Shown in pieces: positions 1 through 5,112 of a DNA stretch of 5,112 nt (positions within the stretch are counted from its first letter, which is position 1; each line of letters opens with the position of its first letter). Where the stretch lies: positions 1 through 5,112 of the forward strand of contig JANWWX010000102.1 in assembly GCA_025057195.1 (NCBI GenBank), in the 5' to 3' direction. Origin of the DNA: Leptospiraceae bacterium (GTDB lineage: Bacteria > Spirochaetota > Leptospiria > Turneriellales > Turneriellaceae). The notes beneath the pieces were generated by a model. The model did not search any database and had not been told where the DNA came from. It worked only from the letters and a program-made list of their open reading frames with translations. A program made the position numbers and the translations under genes.

Positions 1-1711
1 CCTGCTGCGGGAGTTTGGGCAGGGTGAAAAGGAGGTGGCGTATCGGTTGAATCTTGCCCGTGCCCACGTGGGCGCAGGAAAATATGAAGCAGCGCTGCAG
101 GCACTTGCCGGTGTCGAGAAAAAAGCCGATGACCCCTCCGCTGCCGAAGCACTTTTCCTGCGCGCCGAGATTGCGTATCAACAGGGGAAATTCCCCGAAG
201 CCCTCCAGTTTTATGCCCGCTTCACGCGAAAGTACCGCAACCATCCACGCAGGGCCGAAGCAGAGCTGGGCATTGGCTGGACCTATTTTGAGCTGAAGCA
301 GTTTGCACGTGCTGCCGACCAGTTTCGCACGCTCATCCAGACAGCGCCTGCACCGTGGCGCAGCAAGGCACTTTTGGCGCTGGGCGCATGCCAATATAAC
401 CTGCGCGACTTTAGCGGCGCAGAGCAGAGCTACCGCCAGGTGCTGGCAGAGCATGCCGATCAGCCCACCGACTATGCCGAAGCTTTGTACCAGCTCGGTT
501 GGCTTTTTTTCCGGCGCAACCAACCTAAAGAGGCGCGTGACCATTTTCGCCGTTACTTGGCTGGTGGGCATGCGCAGCCGCGCCGCCACGAGGCAGCGTA
601 CTTTTCTGCCTTCTGCTTATTCCAGACAAATGATTTTGCTGGGGCAGAAAACGAGTTTCTTGTTCTTTTGCGCAACGAGGATTTGCCCCAGTGGTTAAAA
701 GAAAAGGCATTGGCCGATTTGGCACGTAGCCGCAGTAGCCAGAAAAAATACTCGGCAGCGCGTGCTGACTGGCAAAAGCTATTACAGGATTCAGCACAGT
801 CCCCTCTGGCTGAAGAGGCGCATTACCAGATTGCCACTCTTTCGTTGCAGCTTGGCGAGGAAGAAGCCGCACTTTCGGCCATGGCGCAGCTACGCGAAAA
901 AAATCCGAGTTCCACTTGGCTCAAAGAAGGTCTGGCTGAGCTTTTTGTGTATTTCCGCAATAAAAAGGACTTTGCCCGTGCGACAGCCATATTGCAGGAA
1001 CTGGGAAAGCTACGCCAAAATCCTGAGGAAAAAGCAGAGCTACGCCTCAAAAAATCCGAGCTGCTCATCGCAGAAGGTAAAACTAGCGAGGCCGAGGCAA
1101 TTCTCAATGCAGTTTTGGCTGACCCCGATGTGGCTGATGGCCACAAACTCCATGCACTCGCCATGCTCACTGCTCTTTGGGAAAATTCGGGCAGGTTCGC
1201 CGAGGCTGTGGCTAAAATAGAAAAATTGGCAGAGCGTTTTCCAAAAGAGGAATTCATTGCCGTCGAGTTGCAGTTTGCCGCCGGGCGTTTTTTATTCCTG
1301 GCTGGCCAACATGCAGAAGCGGCGCAAAAACTAACAGGATTGGCGCGCCGGCGGGAAATTGCCGACCGCAGCCGCTTTCTTTTGGGCGAGATTGCACTGG
1401 CACAGAAAAAAACTGCTTTGGCCATTGACTATTTCCGCCAGGTGTCGCAGAAAACCGACCAGGCACTCTGGCTCAAAGCACGGCTGCGCATCGGCGAAAT
1501 CCTTTATACACAAAAAGACTTTGAAGAGGCGGCGCGCGAATTTAGTCGCATCAGCTATGCCGAGACGCGTGAAGATGCTGTCTATGAGAAGTCGCTATAC
1601 TATGCCATGCTATGTTTCAAAGCCCTGGGCAAAAGCCGCGAGGCCGAGGTATTCCATAATAGGCTCAAAGAAGCGTTTCCGCACAGTCCTTTTTTGAAGG
1701 AGACAGATTGA
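1..1711 (+). CDS. Large tetratricopeptide (TPR) repeat protein, 5'-partial
   Basis: The frame is open from the left edge (first whole codon at base 2) to the TGA at 1709-1711, giving about 569 visible residues. The first possible start in view, GTG at 35, is unlikely to be real: the codons before it continue the same helical pattern, and the only purine-rich stretch (AAGGAGG, 29-35) runs into the GTG with no spacing. The protein is almost wholly a solenoid. Counting from the GTG, about 15 TPR-like helix pairs of 31-36 residues can be drawn, for example near 36-69, 73-105, 110-142, 147-180, 259-291, 369-402, 443-473, 478-508 and 514-548. They carry typical signatures such as LGWLFFRRNQPKEA and IGEILYTQKDFEEAA. 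The style resembles CpoB/YbgF- and BamD-like periplasmic TPRs, but no signal peptide can be judged because the N-terminus is missing. TPR arrays bind proteins, and the partner is unknown. Its stop overlaps the surE start, suggesting co-translation. The TPR call is firm; the cellular role is not. Confidence 0.88.
   Translation, partial: LLREFGQGEKEVAYRLNLARAHVGAGKYEAALQALAGVEKKADDPSAAEALFLRAEIAYQQGKFPEALQFYARFTRKYRNHPRRAEAELGIGWTYFELKQFARAADQFRTLIQTAPAPWRSKALLALGACQYNLRDFSGAEQSYRQVLAEHADQPTDYAEALYQLGWLFFRRNQPKEARDHFRRYLAGGHAQPRRHEAAYFSAFCLFQTNDFAGAENEFLVLLRNEDLPQWLKEKALADLARSRSSQKKYSAARADWQKLLQDSAQSPLAEEAHYQIATLSLQLGEEEAALSAMAQLREKNPSSTWLKEGLAELFVYFRNKKDFARATAILQELGKLRQNPEEKAELRLKKSELLIAEGKTSEAEAILNAVLADPDVADGHKLHALAMLTALWENSGRFAEAVAKIEKLAERFPKEEFIAVELQFAAGRFLFLAGQHAEAAQKLTGLARRREIADRSRFLLGEIALAQKKTALAIDYFRQVSQKTDQALWLKARLRIGEILYTQKDFEEAAREFSRISYAETREDAVYEKSLYYAMLCFKALGKSREAEVFHNRLKEAFPHSPFLKETD
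1697..1702 (+). promoter_or_regulatory. Shine-Dalgarno site of surE
   Basis: AAGGAG lies 8 nt before the ATG at 1711, inside the last codons of the upstream TPR gene. It supports ATG 1711 rather than the in-frame TTG at 1708, which would add one residue and leave only 5 nt of spacing. It is the only strong ribosome binding site seen at any gene start in the window. Confidence 0.75.
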
Positions 1712-2442
1712 TGCGCATCCTGATCTGTAACGACGATGGCTTGAGTTTTCCTGGCTTGTTGCGGCTACGCGAACGGCTTGAGCGGTTTGGTGAAACCTGG
1801 GTCTTTGCCCCCGCGGAAGAGAAGAGCGCGACCAGCATGGCACTCTCCATCAATAACGACATTCCGGTCATCCGCATCGATGATCGCACGTATGAAGTGG
1901 ACTCGTATCCGGTGGATTGTGTCAACATTGCGCTGCATGGCAATTTGGCGCCGCCGTTTGATTTTTGTGTGAGCGGTATCAACAAAGGTGTCAACATGGG
2001 ACAGGATATCTGGTATAGCGGTACCGTCGGCGCCGCACGCCACGCCTTCATCCATGGCGTGCCTTCGTTTGCCGTCTCTTGTGGTTATGCGGATAGCAGC
2101 GGGGATTTCGCTAAGGTGGCGGATATTTTTGCCGAAATTTTTGCTATTTTCACCGCCGAAGCTGACCAGAATTTTCTTTTGAATATCAACATCCCGATGA
2201 CGGCACGCGACGCCAGCGACCTAAAATGGGCTAAATTGGGTCGGCGAATCTACCGAGATAATTATCAAAGGAAACAGCGGCAGGATGGCAGCATGCTCTT
2301 CAACCTTGGCGGTTCAATCCTCAGCCATGGCGGCGAAAAGGAAACCGACTTTTATTGGTTTGACAGGGGCTGTCCGGTGATTACGCCGCTAACGATTGAC
2401 GCAACCGACTATGAAAAACTCAGACGCCACATACCGGGATAG
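1711..2442 (+). CDS. surE: 5'/3'-nucleotidase SurE (survival protein E)
   Basis: The 243-residue product is full length for SurE, a cytoplasmic metal-dependent phosphatase that removes phosphate from nucleoside 5'- and 3'-monophosphates and is linked to stationary-phase and stress survival in E. coli. Visible family motifs are N-terminal MRILICNDDG with the metal-binding pair D8-D9, S39 in EEKSATSMALS, PVDCV at 67-71, SGINKGVNMGQD at 88-99 with metal ligand N91, and YSGTVGAAR at 102-110. NINIP follows at 158-162 and the C-terminal ITPLTID at 224-230. All four expected metal-site residues (D8, D9, S39, N91) are present, so it should be active. The ATG shares its A with the TGA of the upstream TPR gene and has AAGGAG 8 nt upstream. 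Its 3' end overlaps a second TPR gene. The usual proteobacterial neighbours pcm and nlpD are not seen. Confidence 0.96.
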   Translation: MRILICNDDGLSFPGLLRLRERLERFGETWVFAPAEEKSATSMALSINNDIPVIRIDDRTYEVDSYPVDCVNIALHGNLAPPFDFCVSGINKGVNMGQDIWYSGTVGAARHAFIHGVPSFAVSCGYADSSGDFAKVADIFAEIFAIFTAEADQNFLLNINIPMTARDASDLKWAKLGRRIYRDNYQRKQRQDGSMLFNLGGSILSHGGEKETDFYWFDRGCPVITPLTIDATDYEKLRRHIPG

Positions 2443-3214
2443 CGATAAAGTTAAACTGGCACGGGATTTAGTGTTCAGCCGGGGACACACGAATCCACTT
2501 TTGAAAAAAAGCCGACCGGTTGAGCCAGCAGAGCTGTCGCTGCAGCAGGTCGAAGAACTCACGCGCATCAAACAGGAAGCACGGCGCGCGTATCGGCGCA
2601 AGGACTTCGTGCAGGCACTGGCGCGGTTTAGTGATGCCCTGGCGATTGTCCCTGGTGATCTCGAATTTAGCTATTACCAAGCGCTTTGCCTGTTCCAGCT
2701 TCACCAATGGGAACGCGCGGAAGAGCTCTTGCGCCAGGTGGTCGAGCAAGACGAGTTACGCCTGCTACCGGATGTGCGGAAGCTTTTGGCACTAACCCTG
2801 CTCAAGCGTAAAAAATTTGCGGAAGCAGAAAAATTGCTCAGCGAGGCAGTGCGCGATTACAAAGACGACACGCAACTGATGAATATGTTAGGTTATTGCT
2901 TGGAACGTCAGGACAAACTCGCAGAGGCGGAAAAAGTGCTCTTGCGTTTATTGGATTGCGATCCCGAAAATCCCAATGGGCTCAACTCGCTTGCCTACAT
3001 CTATTGTCGGCTCCAGAAAAATTACACTGAGGCCATCGCCATGGTCAAAAAGGCTTTGGCCAAGGAACCACGCAATCCGGCATACCTCGATACCTTGGGC
3101 ATGCTCTACGCACGGCGCGGCAACCACGCTGCTGCACGGAAGATGCTCAAGCAGGCTTTAGAATATGCGCCAGGAAACCCCGAAATCATGGCGCACCTCA
3201 CCCAACTGCATTGA
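2411..3214 (+). CDS. Tetratricopeptide repeat protein, smaller
   Basis: From ATG 2411 the product is 267 residues. A polar, basic N-terminal stretch (about 1-50) with no signal peptide or membrane segment is followed by about six TPR units near 54-81, 85-115, 121-152, 154-186, 188-221 and 223-255. Canonical TPR residues are clear, for example MLGYCLERQDKLAEAEKVL and LDTLGMLYARRGNHAAA, with the proline and asparagine of DPENPN and EPRNP at repeat boundaries. It is probably a cytoplasmic interaction protein, with no enzymatic domain visible. The start is uncertain. ATG 2411 (MKN) overlaps surE by 32 nt without a Shine-Dalgarno sequence. In-frame TTG 2396 would overlap by 47 nt. GTG 2471 would avoid the overlap and remove 20 residues outside the repeats. 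I prefer ATG with translational coupling to surE. The stop lies 2 nt from the stop of the convergent reductase gene. Confidence 0.88.
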   Translation: MKNSDATYRDSDKVKLARDLVFSRGHTNPLLKKSRPVEPAELSLQQVEELTRIKQEARRAYRRKDFVQALARFSDALAIVPGDLEFSYYQALCLFQLHQWERAEELLRQVVEQDELRLLPDVRKLLALTLLKRKKFAEAEKLLSEAVRDYKDDTQLMNMLGYCLERQDKLAEAEKVLLRLLDCDPENPNGLNSLAYIYCRLQKNYTEAIAMVKKALAKEPRNPAYLDTLGMLYARRGNHAAARKMLKQALEYAPGNPEIMAHLTQLH

Positions 3215-3216
3215 TT

Positions 3217-4257
3217 TCAGTACGGCACAGGATAATCCCGCCGCACACTGTCAATGTCGTTGAGCACTTCGTTGCTCAAGTTCACGTCTATGGCAGCAAT
3301 ATTGGTCTTAAGTTGTTCCATGGTGGTGGCACCGATGATCGCACTGGTGACAAAAGGGCGAGAGAGGACAAAGGCAATTGCCATTTGTGCAGGATTGAGC
3401 CCGTGCTTTTTTGCAACCTTTAAGTAACGGTCAACCGCAGCGTGTGCCTGTGGCGTATCGCGGTGGTTGAAGCGCCGTGATAGCGCCCAGCGGCTGCCTG
3501 CAGGTCTTTTCCCATTGGCGTATTTTCCCGTGAGCAAGCCGGTGGCCAGCGGTGACCACGCCAAAAGCCCTACCTTCTCCCGTATCGAGATCTCTGCTAA
3601 GTCAGGTTCGTGCAGGCGGTAAAGCAAGCTATACTCATTTTGGATCGACTGCACGCGTGGCAAATGGCGCATTTCGGAAAGAAAGAGGTACTGCATTGTG
3701 CCCCATGCTGTTTCATTGGAAAGCCCAATATAACGGATTTTTCCTGCTTGGATCAGCGACTGCAGTGTGCTCAGTACCTCCAAGAAATTATCGCGCTCTT
3801 GTGCATTGGCTGTATCTTTGACCCGGTAGTTCCAGAGTTGTCCAAAATGATAACTCCCGCGGTTAGGCCAGTGCAGTTGGTAGAGGTCGATGTAATCTGT
3901 TTTGAGCCGCCGCAGTGAACCTTCCACTGCCTCGCGCACCGCAGCGCCAGTGATGTTGCCCCCGTTGCGGATCCAGCGCAGTCCATTGCCAGCGATTTTC
4001 GTGGCGAGGATCACTTGCGAGCGGTTTTTGCGCTGCGCAAACCAGTTGCCAATGATGGTTTCGGTGACACCGTACGTTTCAGGTGCTGGCGGCACCGCAT
4101 ACATCTCCGCCGTGTCCAAAAAATTGACCCCTTGCGCCAAGGCATAGTCCATCTGGGCATGGCCATCTGCCTCGGTGTTTTGTGTTCCCCAGGTCATGGT
4201 GCCAAGGCAGATGGCGCTAACCTTCAGGTCAGTTGTCCCTAACGTGCGGTATTGCAT
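3217..4257 (-). CDS. tas: Tas-type NADP(H)-dependent aldo/keto reductase
   Basis: The 346-residue product matches the length and remembered sequence of E. coli Tas along its whole span. It is a soluble (beta/alpha)8-barrel oxidoreductase expected to reduce carbonyls with NADPH. The catalytic tetrad is intact: D48 and Y53 in FLDTAEMY, K87 in LATK and H129 in YQLHW. Other family stretches are LGTMTWGTQNTEADGHAQ (18-35), the PPAPETYG insert (56-63) typical of Tas, GKIRYIGLSNETAWG (172-186), IQNEYSLLYR (205-214) and the C-terminal cofactor segment IIGATTMEQLKTN (307-319). E. coli Tas was named for suppressing tyrosine auxotrophy; its natural substrate is not settled. ATG 4257 gives the family-standard MQYRTLG start, although the 15 nt upstream are pyrimidine-rich (CCTTTTCTGG) with no Shine-Dalgarno sequence. 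It lies 36 nt downstream of the SRPBCC gene and is probably co-transcribed with it. The family call is firm; the symbol means Tas-like, not proven orthology. Confidence 0.93.
   Translation of the reverse strand: MQYRTLGTTDLKVSAICLGTMTWGTQNTEADGHAQMDYALAQGVNFLDTAEMYAVPPAPETYGVTETIIGNWFAQRKNRSQVILATKIAGNGLRWIRNGGNITGAAVREAVEGSLRRLKTDYIDLYQLHWPNRGSYHFGQLWNYRVKDTANAQERDNFLEVLSTLQSLIQAGKIRYIGLSNETAWGTMQYLFLSEMRHLPRVQSIQNEYSLLYRLHEPDLAEISIREKVGLLAWSPLATGLLTGKYANGKRPAGSRWALSRRFNHRDTPQAHAAVDRYLKVAKKHGLNPAQMAIAFVLSRPFVTSAIIGATTMEQLKTNIAAIDVNLSNEVLNDIDSVRRDYPVPY
3260..3279. other. Perfect 7-bp inverted repeat near the convergent gene ends
   Basis: TTGAGCA (3260-3266) and TGCTCAA (3273-3279) pair perfectly around a 6-nt CTTCGT loop. 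It lies about 46 nt past the stop of the plus-strand TPR gene and inside the 3' coding end of the minus-strand reductase. Neither side has a run of T, so it is not a standard intrinsic terminator. Inverted repeats of this size are expected by chance about once or twice in a window this long, so only its position makes it notable. Confidence 0.25.
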
Positions 4258-4293
4258 GCACCAGAAAAGGATTGGGTCGCGGCGCGTCGAGCC

Positions 4294-4869
4294 TTACGCT
4301 GCCGGCAGGAGACCAAAACGCAACAGCAAATCCTCCGAAAGCCCTTGATGGCGTAGCATATCGTTAGAGATTCCCAAGCGGGCAAAGACTTGGCTTAAGG
4401 GTGCCACATTGCCCGACTCGGCCACGCGTTTGATCCCATCCTGCAGGTGCACCAGGTTTTCCTCCACAATGGTGCGTGTGGCGGCATTGACCATCCCTGC
4501 CAGTAATTTGTTGGTTGTGAATGCATATCGTACCTCAGATTCCAAAGCCGTTTTGCCATCACCCAACTCCTCCAGCCGTCGGTAGCCTTCAAAGCTGCCA
4601 AAATTACCACTCGCTTCTCGGAAGCAGAAAATGGGTTTTGCCAAATCGTACTGGATTTCCTGTTCGGAGGTGGTCCTTTTGCGGATTATGGGGATCACGG
4701 AAGTATAGCGGACACGGTATGTCCGCCGCTGCGGGTCGTGGCTTACCAATTCGGTTTTTTCAATCGAGGGCGCAAACTCGGGGTAGCGGGCTACGTCGAG
4801 TGTGAGGCTGAGCACGGCCTCCAGCGGCGCGTCAATGACGACACGCCGCTTTATGGTTTCAAGCTGCAT
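4294..4869 (-). CDS. SRPBCC-fold protein, RatA/COQ10 (polyketide cyclase/dehydrase-like)
   Basis: From ATG 4869 the product is 191 residues. Residues 1-150 look like the START/SRPBCC fold of the RatA/COQ10 type. They begin ETIKRRVVIDAPLEAVLSL and continue with the hallmark DVARYPEFAPSIEKTELVS (25-43), then beta-strand-like stretches such as YRVRYTSVIP (51-60) and ALESEVRYAF (108-117), and end in an amphipathic helix (KLLAGMVNAATRTIVEENLVHL, about 121-142). The fold makes a hydrophobic cavity for lipids, quinones or polyketides. Residues 151-191 form an extra tail with no family assignment. There is no signal peptide. An upstream in-frame ATG at 4971 would add 34 residues, but these are encoded by DNA that also encodes the desaturase C-terminus, and the family normally starts where ATG 4869 does. 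The start overlaps the desaturase stop by 11 nt and no Shine-Dalgarno sequence is seen, so coupling is likely. The ligand is unknown. Confidence 0.8.
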   Translation of the reverse strand: MQLETIKRRVVIDAPLEAVLSLTLDVARYPEFAPSIEKTELVSHDPQRRTYRVRYTSVIPIIRKRTTSEQEIQYDLAKPIFCFREASGNFGSFEGYRRLEELGDGKTALESEVRYAFTTNKLLAGMVNAATRTIVEENLVHLQDGIKRVAESGNVAPLSQVFARLGISNDMLRHQGLSEDLLLRFGLLPAA

Positions 4870-5112
4870 TTGGCTGCTGGGCGGGCGGTACAGGATGGTA
4901 TCGGTTGGCACGGGCGTGGCTTTTATGGTCGTCGAAGCGGACGCCATATTTGCGCATCGCAGCATGTGCATAGGGCGCAGCTAACTGACGGAGATAAAAC
5001 GGTTGGTTGACGATGAAGTGGTGGATCGCATGGGTGCCGCCGAAGTTAAAGCAGAATAGTTGGAACGGCAGCATGTACCAGGTGCGCCATGTCATGACCT
5101 GGCATTGCTCCA
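4859..5112 (-). CDS. Fatty-acid desaturase, C-terminal fragment (cut by window edge)
   Basis: The frame is open from the right edge (first whole codon ends at 5110) to the TGA at 4861-4859, leaving 83 C-terminal residues. A hydrophobic, aromatic stretch (TWYMLPFQLFCFNF) leads into GGTHAIHHF and then VNQPFYLRQ. HAIHH (5032-5018) is an HxxHH histidine box, the third di-iron ligand motif of membrane fatty-acid desaturases, and THAIHHF..NQPFYLRQ is a familiar C-terminal signature of a bacterial desaturase subfamily. Such enzymes sit in the inner membrane and introduce double bonds into acyl chains using oxygen and an electron donor. The first two histidine boxes and the membrane segments lie beyond the window. 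The gene ends in a proline- and glutamine-rich tail (VPPAQQPNAA) whose last codons overlap the start of the SRPBCC gene. The in-frame ATG at 5095 is internal, not a start. Substrate and regiospecificity cannot be told from this fragment. Confidence 0.82.
   Translation of the reverse strand, partial: EQCQVMTWRTWYMLPFQLFCFNFGGTHAIHHFIVNQPFYLRQLAAPYAHAAMRKYGVRFDDHKSHARANRYHPVPPAQQPNAA

Noticed and set aside
29..49. AAGGAGG at 29-35 as a ribosome binding site for a start at GTG 35 or TTG 47 of the large TPR gene
   Set aside because: It runs into GTG 35 with no spacing and is 11 nt from TTG 47. The frame stays open and TPR-like to the window edge, so the gene very likely begins outside the window.
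823..1425. 200-codon open frame on the minus strand inside the large TPR gene
   Set aside because: It is antisense to a clear TPR coding region, is a low-complexity serine/alanine/arginine-rich translation, and has no recognisable domain; a shadow frame.
1665..2055. Two minus-strand open frames across the surE start
   Set aside because: They lie antisense to the conserved SurE motifs, show no family resemblance and have no context as genes.
3610..3918. Plus-strand open frames inside the reductase gene
   Set aside because: The minus-strand Tas-like protein is full length with all catalytic residues, so these are shadows.
4258..4293. Promoter or terminator in the only intergenic gap
   Set aside because: The 36-nt gap has no recognisable -10/-35 pair and no stem followed by a T run.
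4299..4308. CTGCCGGCAG palindrome at the 3' end of the SRPBCC gene
   Set aside because: It has no loop to form a hairpin and encodes the ordinary LLPAA end of the protein; no sign of an operator or recombination site.

Overview
The window is densely coding, with moderate GC content, and no RNA gene, CRISPR array, insertion sequence or long intergenic gap is visible. It reads as ordinary chromosome of a bacterium with a Gram-negative-type gene set: SurE, Tas-like aldo/keto reductase, HxxHH fatty-acid desaturase, RatA/COQ10-like SRPBCC protein and large TPR proteins. Lineage cannot be fixed from the sequence. A proteobacterium or a moderate-GC spirochaete of the Leptospira/Turneriella type would both fit, but that is only an impression.

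Left half (1-3214, plus strand): three tightly packed genes. A long TPR solenoid protein enters from the left edge without its true start. Its stop overlaps the ATG of surE by one base (TGATG), and surE has a good Shine-Dalgarno sequence. surE in turn overlaps a second, smaller TPR protein by about 32 nt. The three look like one transcription unit with coupled translation: a 5'/3'-nucleotidase between two protein-interaction scaffolds.

Right half (5112-3217, minus strand): three genes read leftwards. These are the C-terminal end of a membrane fatty-acid desaturase (cut by the right edge), an SRPBCC (RatA/COQ10-like) protein whose start overlaps the desaturase stop by 11 nt, and, after a 36-nt gap, a full-length Tas-type aldo/keto reductase. 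The spacing suggests an operon. The combination of a lipid desaturase, a hydrophobic-ligand-binding fold and an NADPH oxidoreductase suggests lipid or small-molecule redox metabolism, but no specific pathway can be named.

The two units converge with only 2 nt between their stop codons, so any terminator must lie inside coding sequence. One perfect 7-bp inverted repeat lies just past the plus-strand stop. I found no convincing new biological system. The points worth a second look are the surE neighbourhood, the start-site choices, the convergent junction and the SRPBCC C-terminal tail.
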